Below, piece by piece: positions 1-9,330 of a stretch of 44,886 nt of DNA (positions are counted from its first letter, which is position 1; every line of letters begins with the position of its first letter). Where the stretch lies: contig JANXMB010000127.1 in assembly GCA_025354865.1 (NCBI GenBank), positions 1 through 44,886 on the forward strand, written 5' to 3'. Position numbers and translations under genes: made by a program. The DNA is from Acetobacteraceae bacterium (lineage in GTDB: Bacteria > Pseudomonadota > Alphaproteobacteria > Acetobacterales > Acetobacteraceae). The notes under the pieces were generated by a model that had not been told where the DNA came from, ran no database searches, and saw nothing but the letters and a program-made list of their open reading frames with translations.

Positions 1-194
1 GGTTCGCGCGCCGGGAAATGGTCCTGACAGTCTCACCAGGAAATCGCCGTCGGAGACACCGCTCCTCCAACGCACAAAACGAAAACGAGCGGACACATGA
101 TGTGCTACCTAAACCGGACAAGTTAATTAGCTATCGACAGGTGAAAATCGCGACCGACGAGTTCGCAATCCGTGTAACGAGGCAGTAGCGGACG

Positions 195-222
195 GGGCCG
201 GTTCCATGCGCGGGGCCGGCCC
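195..222 (-). terminator. hairpin just downstream of pdxJ
   Basis: A 7-bp perfect inverted repeat (195-201 with 216-222, GGGCCGG/CCGGCCC) lies 12 bases past the pdxJ stop on the minus strand. No clear T-run follows, so it is a candidate terminator or 3'-end stabiliser only. I see nothing else interpretable in 1-194. Confidence 0.4.
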
Positions 223-234
223 TCTCCTGAGGAT

Positions 235-972
235 TTATCCCGCCAAGGCCGCCGCATACGCCGCAACGGTGGGGCCGAAACCGCGTTCCAACGCGTCGGC
301 GGTCAGTTCGTGGCCGATCGACGCCTCCGCCAGAAACGGCACCGCAGCCATCAGCGGCGGAATGTTGCGCAAGTTCAGATCGTGCCCGGCATTCACCACC
401 AATCCCGCATCCCGTGCCGCTCGGGCCGTGGCAGCGATCGCGGCCAGCAACGACGCATGCCCCCCCTGCTGGAACGCCGCCGCATACGATCCTGTGTAAA
501 TCTCGATCCCCGCCGCACCCGCCGCGACCGCACGCGGCACCACGGTGGGATCGGGATCCACAAACAGCACCGGCCGGCAGCCCAACGCCGCAATCGCCGT
601 GATCGACGACCGCGCCAGTTCCATTTGTGCGCCGGTCAGTTTCCAACCCTCCTCCGAGGTAAACGCCTCCGGTGCATCCGGCACCAGCGTGCATTGTTCC
701 GGCAGCGTCGCGCGCAGGATGTCCATCAGCCGCTCGTCCGGGTAACCCTCGATATTGAACTCGATGGCGGGACGAAACGGTTGCATCGACGCAGCCAGCG
801 CCGGGATGTCGGACCCACGGATATGCCGCTCATCGGGCCGGGGATGCACGGTCAGTCCCTGCGCGCCATGGTCCAACGCGATGCGGGCGAAATGCAGAAC
901 ATCCGGCACGCCGGTGCGCCGCGCATTGCGGAGCAGGGCGACCTTGTTCAGATTGACACTGAGGCGGGCCAT
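235..972 (-). CDS. pdxJ: pyridoxine 5'-phosphate synthase PdxJ
   Basis: This cytoplasmic enzyme condenses 1-deoxy-D-xylulose 5-phosphate with 3-amino-2-oxopropyl phosphate to give pyridoxine 5'-phosphate, the ring-closing step of DXP-dependent vitamin B6 synthesis. The 245-aa protein has the usual family length and reads as a PdxJ TIM barrel: it begins MARLSVNLNKVALLRNAR, has the TVHPRPDERHI segment near residue 43 and the GHDLNLRN segment towards the C-terminus. The ATG was chosen because the barrel starts immediately after it and because it overlaps the upstream prpE stop by one base (TGATG), which implies translational coupling. It is therefore the second gene of a prpE-pdxJ unit. No pdxA was seen in the window, although that gene often sits in the surA-rsmA operon found further along. 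Identification is firm. Confidence 0.95.
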   Translation of the reverse strand: MARLSVNLNKVALLRNARRTGVPDVLHFARIALDHGAQGLTVHPRPDERHIRGSDIPALAASMQPFRPAIEFNIEGYPDERLMDILRATLPEQCTLVPDAPEAFTSEEGWKLTGAQMELARSSITAIAALGCRPVLFVDPDPTVVPRAVAAGAAGIEIYTGSYAAAFQQGGHASLLAAIAATARAARDAGLVVNAGHDLNLRNIPPLMAAVPFLAEASIGHELTADALERGFGPTVAAYAAALAG

Positions 973-2849
973 CAGCGGCGCAGTACCAGGCCGACTTCGT
1001 CGAGCGCGGCGGGATCCTCGATGGTCGGCGGGGTTGCCACCGTTTCCCCGTCGGCGATGCGGCGGATCGTGGCGCGCAGGATTTTGCCGGATCGGGTTTT
1101 CGGCAATCGCGGCACAACCCTGGCGTCGCGGAACGCCGCCACCGGTCCGATCCGTTCGCGGATCAGCGCCACCAACTCGGCCGCGATTTCCGCTTCCGGC
1201 CGGTTCACGCCGGATTTCAGCACCACCAAACCGAGCGGCGTTTGGCCTTTCAGCGCGTCTTTGGCGCCGATCACGGCGCATTCGGCGACGTCGCGATGGG
1301 ACGCCAGCACTTCCTCCATCGATCCAGTGGACAGGCGGTGGCCGGCGACGTTGATGATGTCGTCGGTCCGCCCCATGACCCAGACATCGCCGTTTTCATC
1401 GACCACGCCCGCGTCGCCGGTGCGGTACCAGCCGGGGAAATCGGCCAAATAGGACGAGCGGTAGCCCTCGGTATTTTCCCACAAAGTCGGCCCGCAGCCG
1501 GGCGGCAGCGGCAGCCGCACCGACAGGTTGCCGCTGCTGCCGGGCGGCAGCACGTGGCCGTCGTCGTCCAGGGCATGCAGGTCGTAGCCGGGGCAGGGGC
1601 GTCCGCCGGAGCCCGGCAGGAACGGGAACAGCCCGTATTCGCGAAAGCCGGAGGTAATGGCCCAGCCGGTCTCGGTCTGCCACCAATGGTCCACCACCGG
1701 CTTCTGCAAAATCGCCTGCGCCCAGACGGCGGTGGGCGGATCGCAGCGTTCCCCGGCCAGGAACAGGGCCTCCAACCCGGACAGGTCGTATTGTGCCAGC
1801 AGCTTGCCCTCGGGGTCCTGCTGCTTGATGGCGCGCATCGCGGTCGGCGCGGTGAACAGCACCTTGACCTTGTGCTGCGCGATCACTCGCCAGAACGCGC
1901 CGGCATCGGGGGTGCCCACCGGCTTGCCCTCGTACATGATCGACGTGCAGCCGCGCAGCAGCGGCGCGTAGACGATATAGCTGTGGCCCACGACCCAACC
2001 GACGTCGGACGCTGCCCAGTACACATCCCCGGCGTCGAGGCCGTACAGCATCTTCATCGACTGCCACAGCGCCACCGCATGCCCGCCATTGTCGCGCACC
2101 ACACCCTTGGGCCGTCCGGTGGTGCCGGAGGTATACAGCACATACAACGGGTCGGTGGCCGCGACCGGCACGCAAGCGTGTGGTTCGGCGGCAGCCTCGG
2201 CGGCCAGGAAATCGTGGTCCCGGCCGGCGGTCATCGTGCACGGCGATTGCGGCCGTTGCAGGATCAGACACGCCTCGGGCTTATGCGGCGACAGATCGAT
2301 CGCCGCATCCAGCAGCGGCTTGTAGGCGACCACCCGCCCCGGCTCCAACCCGCAGGACGCCGACACGATCGCTCGCGGCTTGGCGTCGGCGATCCGGGTG
2401 GCCAGTTCCGCCGCCGCGAAACCGCCGAACACCACGGAGTGAACGGCGCCAAGCCGCGCGCAGGCGAGCATGGCGATGGCGGCTTCGGGGACCATGGGCA
2501 TGTACAGGATGACCCGGTCGCCTTTGACGACGCCGCGCGAAGCCAAGGCCCCGGCGACTTTTTCGATCCGGCCGAGCAGCGCGCTGTAGGTGTAGGTGAC
2601 GACCTCGCCGGTCATCGGGCTGTCCCAGATCAGCGCCGCCTGCTCGCCGCGCCCGGCCGCGACATGCCGATCCACGCAGTTGTAGCAGGTGTTCAGCATG
2701 CCGCCTGCGAACCATTGGCCATAGGCGCCCAGGCTGGGATCGAACACCGAGTCCCAGGGGCGGATCCAGTCGATGCCCTCGGCCGCCTTCGCCCACCATC
2801 CCTGTGGGTCCGCCTGCCATTCGCCATAGGCTCGGTCGTACGACGTCAT
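972..2849 (-). CDS. prpE: propionyl-CoA synthetase (acyl-CoA synthetase, PrpE type)
   Basis: This ATP-dependent AMP-forming acyl-CoA ligase activates propionate, and perhaps other short acids, to the CoA thioester. The 625-aa protein shows the ordered ANL-superfamily motifs: the P-loop-like YTSGTTGRPKG at residues 239-249, the WWQTETGW adenine-binding motif, the hinge segment GRTDDIINVAGHRLSTG, and the catalytic lysine about residue 589 in KTRSGKIL. The segment SASCGLEPGRVVAYKPLLD near 163-181 is more typical of PrpE than of acetyl-CoA synthetase Acs, which is why propionate is preferred as substrate. Its stop overlaps the pdxJ start. It is divergent from the SDR gene at 2995, leaving about 145 bp for both promoters. 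The exact acid used cannot be read from sequence. Confidence 0.88.
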   Translation of the reverse strand: MTSYDRAYGEWQADPQGWWAKAAEGIDWIRPWDSVFDPSLGAYGQWFAGGMLNTCYNCVDRHVAAGRGEQAALIWDSPMTGEVVTYTYSALLGRIEKVAGALASRGVVKGDRVILYMPMVPEAAIAMLACARLGAVHSVVFGGFAAAELATRIADAKPRAIVSASCGLEPGRVVAYKPLLDAAIDLSPHKPEACLILQRPQSPCTMTAGRDHDFLAAEAAAEPHACVPVAATDPLYVLYTSGTTGRPKGVVRDNGGHAVALWQSMKMLYGLDAGDVYWAASDVGWVVGHSYIVYAPLLRGCTSIMYEGKPVGTPDAGAFWRVIAQHKVKVLFTAPTAMRAIKQQDPEGKLLAQYDLSGLEALFLAGERCDPPTAVWAQAILQKPVVDHWWQTETGWAITSGFREYGLFPFLPGSGGRPCPGYDLHALDDDGHVLPPGSSGNLSVRLPLPPGCGPTLWENTEGYRSSYLADFPGWYRTGDAGVVDENGDVWVMGRTDDIINVAGHRLSTGSMEEVLASHRDVAECAVIGAKDALKGQTPLGLVVLKSGVNRPEAEIAAELVALIRERIGPVAAFRDARVVPRLPKTRSGKILRATIRRIADGETVATPPTIEDPAALDEVGLVLRR

Positions 2850-2994
2850 CGTGAGGCATCCTCAATGCTTGGCCAGTGCGCGGTTGTCCCGCTGCGACGG
2901 CCCTGCGGTCAAGCGCATGCGACCCCCAGCGCACGCCCTTGCGCCATGACCCAGGTCAATGGTTGTAGAAGGCCGACGAAACAGGAGGCAGCGG

Positions 2995-3756
2995 ATGCAA
3001 CTGAACGGACTGGCGGCGATCGTGACGGGCGGCGGCTCCGGCCTGGGTGCGGCGACGGCCGAGCGGCTGGCGAAGGCGGGGTGTCGGGTGGCGGCAGTGG
3101 ATATCGCCGAAGCCGCTGCGCAAGCCACCGCTGCCCGCATCGGCGGGATCGCGATCCGCTGCGATGTGACCGATGCCGCCTCGGCCGAGGCCGCTTTCGC
3201 AGCCGCCCGCGCCGCCCACGGACCGGTGCGCATCCTGGTGAATTGCGCCGGTATCGGCAACGCCGGCCGGGTCGTCGGGCGCGACGGTCCGCTGGCGCTG
3301 GACGCGTTCGAGCGGGTGATCCGGGTCAACCTGATCGGCACCTTCAACATGCTGCGCCTCGCTGCAGCCGAGATGTCCGACAACGAACCGCTGGAGGACA
3401 ACGAGCGCGGGGTCATCGTGAACACAGCCTCGATCGCCGCATTCGACGGCCAGATCGGGCAGGCCGCCTACGCCGCATCCAAAGGCGGCGTCGCCAGCAT
3501 GACCCTGCCCGTTGCCCGCGAACTCGCTCGGGCCGGTGTGCGCGTCATGACCATCGCGCCGGGGCTGTTCCATACGCCGATGGTGGCGCAGTTGCCGCCC
3601 GAGATTCAGGCCAGCCTCGGGGCGAGCATTCCCTATCCCTCCCGCCTCGGTCTGCCGGACGAATATGCCGCTTTGGTGGAGCATATCGCGACCAACCGGT
3701 TCCTGAACGGCGAAACCATCCGCCTGGACGGGGCGCTGCGGATGGCCCCCCGGTAG
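2995..3756 (+). CDS. SDR-family 3-hydroxyacyl-CoA dehydrogenase-like protein
   Basis: This is a 253-aa classical short-chain dehydrogenase/reductase that probably oxidises a 3-hydroxyacyl-CoA with NAD. It has the nucleotide-binding TGGGSGLG at 11-18, the NCAG motif near 83-86, and a complete catalytic set of Ser146, Tyr159 and Lys163 (YAASK). It resembles the type-2 (HSD10-like) hydroxyacyl-CoA dehydrogenases, which carry the extended loop between the NAG motif and the catalytic serine and the [20 protein letters not shown] region. The ATG at 2995 is preferred over an in-frame upstream ATG because AGGAGG sits just ahead of it and the Rossmann fold begins directly. The gene is monocistronic, divergent from prpE. 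Family assignment is firm; the substrate is an inference. Confidence 0.85.
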   Translation: MQLNGLAAIVTGGGSGLGAATAERLAKAGCRVAAVDIAEAAAQATAARIGGIAIRCDVTDAASAEAAFAAARAAHGPVRILVNCAGIGNAGRVVGRDGPLALDAFERVIRVNLIGTFNMLRLAAAEMSDNEPLEDNERGVIVNTASIAAFDGQIGQAAYAASKGGVASMTLPVARELARAGVRVMTIAPGLFHTPMVAQLPPEIQASLGASIPYPSRLGLPDEYAALVEHIATNRFLNGETIRLDGALRMAPR

Positions 3757-3815
3757 CGGACGCGATGGCCGACGCGGCGGCGTGCGATTGATCCGTCCGC
3801 CGCGCCGCTTCCGGC

Positions 3816-3844
3816 TTGACTTTTTGCCGGTTCCTCCCGATACC
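3816..3844 (+). promoter_or_regulatory. candidate sigma-70-type promoter for the helicase gene
   Basis: TTGACT at 3816-3821 is followed after 17 bases by GATACC at 3839-3844. The -35 matches well and the -10 only partly (3 of 6). It lies about 115 bases before the helicase start, in the only gap between it and the SDR gene. Confidence 0.3.
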
Positions 3845-3960
3845 GCGCCTGTTGCGCGTGAGCGGGCGTCCGGTGCCGGGCCTATTGGCCCTCCGGATTT
3901 TCGGCCCTGGGCGCGATCGTTGCGGACGTTTTCGCAACCCAGCCATCGACAGGACCCGAT

Positions 3961-5970
3961 TTGACCGACCCCTCGACCGCAATGGCGGAAACGGCAGACA
4001 ACGCGCCGCACGATACGATCCCCGATGGCGCCGCTCTGCCCGCGCCCGCAACGCCAGACCACGCGGCGCCGCCGGAAGCGGCCGCTGCCGAGGCTGTTGC
4101 GCCCGATGTTGCCATGCCGGAAGCGGCTGCGCCGGCCGAAGACGCGCCCGCTGCCGAGGAACCTGCGGCGCCCGAACCGGCACCCGAACCGGCGCTCGAA
4201 CCGGCACCGGACGCGGTTGCCGCCGCCGAACCGGAGGATCCTTCGGACGACGATCGCACCCGGCAGGAAGAAGCCGCATCCTGGGGGGACGCCGATTCAA
4301 CGGACGAAGCCACCGAGGATGCCGTTGCCGACGAACCGGCGCGCACGCTGTTCTCCGACCTCGGTCTGTCCGAAGCCGTGCTGCAAGCGGTTGCCGACAT
4401 GGGCTACCGCCACCCGACGCCGATCCAGGAACAGGCTATTCCTTATGTTCTGATGGGCCGCGACGTGCTGGGCACGGCACAAACCGGCACCGGCAAGACG
4501 GCGGGCTTCACCCTGCCCATGCTCGATATCCTTTCGGGTAGCCGAGCACGCGCGCGTATGCCGCGCAGCGTCATCCTGGAGCCGACGCGCGAACTGGCCA
4601 TGCAGGTCGCCGAAAACTTCGCCATGTACGGCAAGTACCTGAAGCTGACCCACGCCCTGATCATCGGCGGCGAAAGCATGTCGGATCAGAAGGAGATCCT
4701 GAACAAGGGCGTGGACGTGCTGATCGCCACGCCGGGCCGGTTGATCGACATGTTCGATCGCGGCCTGATGCTGCTGACGGATGCCAAGCTGCTGGTCATC
4801 GACGAAGCCGATCGTATGTTGGACATGGGCTTCATCCCGGACGTCGAGCGCATCGTCTCCATGCTGCCGCCCGGTCGCCAGACGCTGTTTTTCTCCGCCA
4901 CCATGGGGCCGGAAATCCGTCGTTTGGCCGATGCGTTCCTGGACAACCCCAAGGAAATCGCGGTGTCGCGCGCCGCATCGGTCGCTCCCACGATCACCGA
5001 GAGCCTGGCGTTGGTGGCCGAGCACGATAAGCGGGAAGCGTTGCGGCGGCTGATCCGGACAGAGAACGTGCAGAATGCCTTGATCTTCTGCAACCGCAAG
5101 GTCGATGTCGATATTCTCTACAAGTCGCTGACGAAGCACAAATTCAGTGCCGGCGCGCTGCACGGCGATCTGTCGCAGACGATACGTTTCGCGACGTTGG
5201 AGAAATTCAAGGCCGGCGACTTGCATTTGTTGGTATGCAGCGATGTCGCCGCGCGCGGCATCGATATCGGCGGTCTGTCGCATGTGTTCAATTTCGACGT
5301 GCCGCATCACCCGGAAGATTACGTCCACCGCATCGGTCGCACCGGCCGCGCCGGGTTGGAAGGGCGTGCGTTTACAATCGCCGCGCCGACCGATCGTTAC
5401 GCGGTGGAGGCGATCGAGAAGCTGACCGGCCATGCCATTCCGCCGGTGACGGTGCAGGGCCTCGATCCCGTGGATTGGGAAGAAGGCGACGGTCGCAAGC
5501 GGCGCGGTCGCGGCGGCCCCAAGCGCGGTGCGGCGGCCCCGCGCAAAAGTGCCAGCAAGGACAAACCCGCCGCCCCGCGCGAGGAAAAAGCGGCTGCCCC
5601 CCGCGAGGATCGGCCCGCGCGCGAAGAACGGCCCGCCCGCGAGGATCGCGCACCTCGCGAAGAACGCCCCGCCCGCGAAGATCGCCCCATGCGGGAGGCG
5701 CGTCCCCCCCGTGAGCGCACCCCGCGCCCGGCCCGCGCCGCCGCCCCGCCGCCGCCGGAAGACGTGCGCGCCGAACCGGTTGCGGCCGAGCGGCCCCGGT
5801 GGGAACGGGATCGCGATCGCCCGCGCAGCAACGAATTCCGCCGCGATCGCGGTCGTCGCGACGACGATCTGGGGCCGGGCGTGCAGGGCTTCGGCGACGA
5901 CGTGCCCGCCTTCATGTTGTTGCGTACCCGTGGTGCGCAATCTGTTCAGGACCTGGAGTCGGAAGCATGA
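3961..5970 (+). CDS. DEAD-box ATP-dependent RNA helicase (RhlE-like) with long tails
   Basis: This protein unwinds RNA with ATP and probably serves ribosome assembly or RNA decay. Of its 669 residues, about 1-125 form an acidic Ala/Pro/Glu-rich disordered extension. The two-domain helicase core follows: Q motif (TPIQEQAIP), Walker A AQTGTGKT at 173-180, PTRELAM, DEAD at 281-284, SAT, and the [10 protein letters not shown] motif VI. The last ~160 residues are a basic, Arg/Glu/Pro-rich tail with a repeated REERPARED pattern, likely an RNA-binding or condensate-forming region. The assigned start is TTG at 3961 with AGGA six bases before it; an in-frame ATG at 3982 is an alternative and would change nothing but seven residues. 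The stop overlaps the gcdH start (ATGA), so the two are probably co-translated. Confidence 0.9.
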   Translation: MTDPSTAMAETADNAPHDTIPDGAALPAPATPDHAAPPEAAAAEAVAPDVAMPEAAAPAEDAPAAEEPAAPEPAPEPALEPAPDAVAAAEPEDPSDDDRTRQEEAASWGDADSTDEATEDAVADEPARTLFSDLGLSEAVLQAVADMGYRHPTPIQEQAIPYVLMGRDVLGTAQTGTGKTAGFTLPMLDILSGSRARARMPRSVILEPTRELAMQVAENFAMYGKYLKLTHALIIGGESMSDQKEILNKGVDVLIATPGRLIDMFDRGLMLLTDAKLLVIDEADRMLDMGFIPDVERIVSMLPPGRQTLFFSATMGPEIRRLADAFLDNPKEIAVSRAASVAPTITESLALVAEHDKREALRRLIRTENVQNALIFCNRKVDVDILYKSLTKHKFSAGALHGDLSQTIRFATLEKFKAGDLHLLVCSDVAARGIDIGGLSHVFNFDVPHHPEDYVHRIGRTGRAGLEGRAFTIAAPTDRYAVEAIEKLTGHAIPPVTVQGLDPVDWEEGDGRKRRGRGGPKRGAAAPRKSASKDKPAAPREEKAAAPREDRPAREERPAREDRAPREERPAREDRPMREARPPRERTPRPARAAAPPPPEDVRAEPVAAERPRWERDRDRPRSNEFRRDRGRRDDDLGPGVQGFGDDVPAFMLLRTRGAQSVQDLESEA

Positions 5971-7154
5971 GCGCCAATCCTTTCAAGCCCTTCCAATGGG
6001 ATGACGCCCTGCGCCTAGACTCCCAATTGTCCGAGGACGAACGCGCGATCCGCGACGCCGCCAACGCCTATTGCCAGGAGAAATTGTTTCCCCGGGTGCT
6101 GATGGCGAACCGCAACGAAACCTTCGATCGTTCGATCATGAACGAATTCGGCGAGATGGGTTTCCTCGGCGCCACGCTCGAAGGCTACGGTTGTGCCGGG
6201 GTGAATTACGTCAGCTACGGCCTGATCTCGCGCGAAGTCGAACGCGTCGATTCCGGCTACCGCTCGGCGTTTTCCGTGCAATCGTCGCTGGTGATGTTCC
6301 CGATCCATGCCTTCGGATCGGAAGAGCAACGGCAGAAATATCTGCCCAAGCTGCGCTCCGGCGAGTTCGTCGGCTGCTTCGGCCTAACCGAACCCGATGC
6401 CGGGTCCGACCCGGCTTCGATGCGCACGCGGGCCAAAAAAGTCGATGGCGGCTTCCTGCTGAGCGGCTCGAAAACCTGGATCACCAACGCGCCGATCGCC
6501 GATGTGCTGGTCGTCTGGGCGAAGGACGACGCGGGCGACATTCGCGGCTTCATCCTCGAACGCGGCATGAAGGGCCTGGAACAACCGAAGATCGAGGGTA
6601 AATTCTCCCTCCGTTGTTCCATCACCGGCATGATTATGATGCAGGACGTGTTCGTCCCGACTGAGAATATGTTGCCCGGCGTCAAAGGTCTGCGCGGTCC
6701 GTTCTCCTGCCTGAACAATGCGCGCTACGGCATTGCCTGGGGCGCCCTGGGCGCGGCCGAGTTCTGCTGGCACGCCGCGCGCGACTACACGCTGAACCGA
6801 AAAATGTTCGGCAAACCTTTGGCCGCGACGCAGCTGATCCAGAAGAAGCTGGCCGATATGCAGACCGAAATCACCCTCGGTTTGCACGCGGTGCTGCAAC
6901 TCGGGCGCCTGATCGACGCCGAAAACGCGTCGCCCGAAATGATCAGCTTGCTGAAGCGCAACAATTGCGGCAAATCGCTCGACATCGCCCGCGTCGCCCG
7001 CGACATGCACGGCGGCAACGGCATCGCCGACGAATACCATGTGATCCGGCACGTCATGAACCTGGAAACGGTCAACACGTACGAGGGCACGCACGACGTC
7101 CATGCGCTGATCCTGGGCCGAGCACAGACGGGTATCTCGGCATTTGGGGGATAA
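5967..7154 (+). CDS. gcdH: glutaryl-CoA dehydrogenase (acyl-CoA dehydrogenase family)
   Basis: This FAD enzyme oxidises and decarboxylates glutaryl-CoA to crotonyl-CoA in lysine, tryptophan and benzoate breakdown. The 395-aa protein has the family's usual length. It shows the acyl-CoA dehydrogenase signature segments [11 protein letters not shown] and SKTWITNAP, the GcdH-like opening with [17 protein letters not shown], and the catalytic base Glu373 in NTYEGTHD, followed by the typical [11 protein letters not shown] end. The ATG at 5967 overlaps the helicase stop (ATGA). A family III CoA-transferase at 24449 could supply glutaryl-CoA, but it lies far away and the link is only inferred. Identification as glutaryl-CoA dehydrogenase rather than another family member rests on overall resemblance. 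Confidence 0.9.
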   Translation: MSANPFKPFQWDDALRLDSQLSEDERAIRDAANAYCQEKLFPRVLMANRNETFDRSIMNEFGEMGFLGATLEGYGCAGVNYVSYGLISREVERVDSGYRSAFSVQSSLVMFPIHAFGSEEQRQKYLPKLRSGEFVGCFGLTEPDAGSDPASMRTRAKKVDGGFLLSGSKTWITNAPIADVLVVWAKDDAGDIRGFILERGMKGLEQPKIEGKFSLRCSITGMIMMQDVFVPTENMLPGVKGLRGPFSCLNNARYGIAWGALGAAEFCWHAARDYTLNRKMFGKPLAATQLIQKKLADMQTEITLGLHAVLQLGRLIDAENASPEMISLLKRNNCGKSLDIARVARDMHGGNGIADEYHVIRHVMNLETVNTYEGTHDVHALILGRAQTGISAFGG

Positions 7155-7199
7155 CCGGCGTGTTCCGGCGGGATGTGGCCTTAATTATCTGTTGATATA

Positions 7200-8540
7200 A
7201 TGAAACAACGTCAGCACCGCCAACCTAAACGCGGCGCAGCCCAACGCATGCCCGCCGCCCCGCCGCCGGAAGAAACCACGATCGTCCGGGTCGGCGCCGA
7301 CGGCGACGGGGTGGGCGCGCTGGCCGATGGATCGCCGCTCTATATCCCCTTTGCCCTGCCCGGCGAACGCGTGCTGGCCCGCCCGATCGCCCGCCATGGC
7401 GAGGGTTGGATCGCCACCGCCGAAACCGTTCTGGCGCCGGATGCCGAGCGGATTGCGCCTGTATGCGCACACTTCGGCACCTGCGGCGGGTGCGTGGCGC
7501 AGCATTGGGCCGATCCCGGCTATCGGGGCTGGAAAATCGGCCTTCTGCAAGCCGGCCTCCGCCGCGCCGGCTATGGCGATGCGCCGATCGAACCGATCGT
7601 GGCAGGGGCTTCGGGCGCGCGCCGCCGCATCGATCTAGCCGTCCGCCGCCTGCCCGAAGGCGTCCGCCTTGGTTTGCACAAAGCCCGCTCGGCGGAGGTC
7701 GTGGACCTGACCGAATGCCCGATCGTGCATCCCGATCTGTTCGCCCTGATTGCCCCCTTGCGCGCGCTGCTGACCCGGCTGCGGACCTTGCGGAAAGAGG
7801 CATCGGCCGTGGTCAATCTGCTGGACTCCGGCCCCGACCTGCTGCTGCGCGGCGACGCGCCCATCGAACAAACCGACCGCAATCTTCTGATCGCCTTCGC
7901 TCGGGAACACGGCCTGCCGCGCGTGTCCTGGGCGTTGGGCGCCGATACGCCCGAAACGATCTGCCTGTTGCGCCCGGCGACCACATCGCTATCCGGAACG
8001 ATCGTGACCCCGCCGGCCGGTGCCTTCCTGCAAGCGACGGCGATCGGCGAACAGGCGATCGTCGATCGCGTGCTATCGTCGTTGCCAACGAAACTATACG
8101 CCAAATCGCGGGTGGCCGAGCTGTATGCCGGGTGCGGAACGATCACGTTTGCCCTGGCAGCCAAGGTGCGCGTCGCTGCGTTCGAGGGCGATCGCGATGC
8201 GTTTGCCGCCCTGCGTGCCGCCGCCAACAATCCCGCGACCGGCGGCCGGGTGGAAGCGGTGCAACGCGATCTGACCCGGCAGCCGTTGTTGGTCAAGGAA
8301 CTCGCCGCTTTCGCCGCAGTGGTGCTGGACCCCCCGCACAACGGGGCACCCGAGCAGACGGCGCAGATCGCAGCGTCGGGTGTGGGGACGGTGATTTACG
8401 TCAGTTGCAATCCTGGCGCCCTCGCGCGGGATGGTTTGTTGTTGAAACAAGCGGGCTATCGGTTGGAATCCGTCACGCCGATCGACCAATTCCTCTGGTC
8501 GGCGCGGCTGGAAAGCGTGTGCGTGTTCCGCCGTCCTTAA
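7200..8540 (+). CDS. RumA/RlmD-family RNA (uracil-5-)-methyltransferase
   Basis: This enzyme transfers a methyl group from SAM to C5 of a uridine in rRNA or tRNA. The 446-aa protein has an N-terminal TRAM-like beta-barrel (residues ~27-80), then the iron-sulfur cluster cysteines Cys89, Cys95, Cys98 (CAHFGTCGGC) and Cys173, then a class I methyltransferase domain with ELYAGCGTITF and DPPHNGAPE. The catalytic nucleophile is Cys403 in YVSCNPG. These features place it in the COG2265 group, but they do not tell RlmD from RlmC/TrmA-like specificity. The first ATG (7200) has no good ribosome-binding site; ATG at 7248 is a plausible shorter start that still keeps the TRAM domain. It heads a run of four closely spaced genes. 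Confidence 0.88.
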   Translation: MKQRQHRQPKRGAAQRMPAAPPPEETTIVRVGADGDGVGALADGSPLYIPFALPGERVLARPIARHGEGWIATAETVLAPDAERIAPVCAHFGTCGGCVAQHWADPGYRGWKIGLLQAGLRRAGYGDAPIEPIVAGASGARRRIDLAVRRLPEGVRLGLHKARSAEVVDLTECPIVHPDLFALIAPLRALLTRLRTLRKEASAVVNLLDSGPDLLLRGDAPIEQTDRNLLIAFAREHGLPRVSWALGADTPETICLLRPATTSLSGTIVTPPAGAFLQATAIGEQAIVDRVLSSLPTKLYAKSRVAELYAGCGTITFALAAKVRVAAFEGDRDAFAALRAAANNPATGGRVEAVQRDLTRQPLLVKELAAFAAVVLDPPHNGAPEQTAQIAASGVGTVIYVSCNPGALARDGLLLKQAGYRLESVTPIDQFLWSARLESVCVFRRP

Positions 8541-8578
8541 CCCGCCCCCTCTGGCCCGCCCGCGAAGGAGTGTCGATC

Positions 8579-9298
8579 GTGACCGAACGCCTGTTTTTGG
8601 ACCAGCCCGACCAGCGAGAGGCAACAGGCGCGGTGTTGGCCGCCGGCCCCGAGGGGATCGTGTTGGATCGCACCGTGTTCTACGCACGCTCCGGCGGGCA
8701 GCCGGGGGATAGCGGGGTTTTGCGCTGGGATGGTGGGGAAACCGCGATCGCCGACACGATCAAGGGGGACGGCGAAACCATCCTGCACGTCCCCGCGCCC
8801 GACGCCGCGATGCCACCGCTCGGCGCGACCGTTGTCGGAACGATCGACTGGGACCGCCGCCATAAATTGATGCGCATGCACACCGCGATGCATTTGCTGT
8901 GCAGCCTGATCCCGGGCGCCAAAGTCACCGGCGGTTCGGTTGGCGCGGAACGCTCCCGCCTGGATTTCGACCTGCCGATTCCCCCGTCGAAAGACCAGAT
9001 CGAGGCCGGGTTGAACGCCCTGATCGCCGCCGATCTGCCGGTGCGGATCGAATGGGTGGATGAATCGGTGCTCGACACCGACCCCGGCCTGGTCCGCACC
9101 CTGTCGGTGCAACCGCCGCGCGGCATGGGGCGGCTGCGACTGATGCGGATCGGCGATACGACAACGGTGGATTTGCAGCCCTGCGGCGGCACCCATGTCG
9201 CCCGCACCGGGGAGATCGGCCGCATCGCCGTGACCAAGATCGAGAATAAGGGCAAACAGAACCGCCGCATCTCCATTGCACCGGCCCCGCCCGTGTGA
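8579..9298 (+). CDS. AlaX-type alanyl-tRNA editing protein
   Basis: This free-standing editing domain hydrolyses mischarged tRNA(Ala), typically Ser-tRNA(Ala). The 239-aa protein is related to the editing domain of alanyl-tRNA synthetase. The zinc ligands are visible: His101 and His105 in HTAMH, and Cys202 and His206 in CGGTH. The N-terminal region contains the expected FYARSGGQPGD segment at 34-44. The GTG at 8579 was chosen because AAGGAG at 8565-8570 sits eight bases before it; an in-frame GTG at 8570 would overlap that site. It is followed 32 bases later by sseA in the same direction. It lacks the synthetase catalytic and tRNA-recognition domains, as expected for AlaX. Confidence 0.9.
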   Translation: MTERLFLDQPDQREATGAVLAAGPEGIVLDRTVFYARSGGQPGDSGVLRWDGGETAIADTIKGDGETILHVPAPDAAMPPLGATVVGTIDWDRRHKLMRMHTAMHLLCSLIPGAKVTGGSVGAERSRLDFDLPIPPSKDQIEAGLNALIAADLPVRIEWVDESVLDTDPGLVRTLSVQPPRGMGRLRLMRIGDTTTVDLQPCGGTHVARTGEIGRIAVTKIENKGKQNRRISIAPAPPV

Positions 9299-9330
9299 CA
9301 CTGAATGCAGCCGTCGCGAAGGAGAATGCA

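Noticed and set aside
1-194. Possible tRNA or gene end at the window's left edge
   Set aside because: No cloverleaf, no domain-bearing frame and no clear promoter could be recognised.
310-1452. Long plus-strand open frames opposite pdxJ and prpE
   Set aside because: They are antisense to two genes with complete catalytic motifs. Their Arg/Pro-rich translations show no domain, as expected from GC-rich DNA.
1242-3791. 849-codon plus-strand open frame
   Set aside because: It is antisense to prpE and out of frame with the SDR gene. No recognisable motif; typical high-GC shadow.
4297-5940. 547-codon minus-strand frame opposite the helicase
   Set aside because: Antisense to a DEAD-box gene with all motifs intact; no ribosome-binding site or domain seen.
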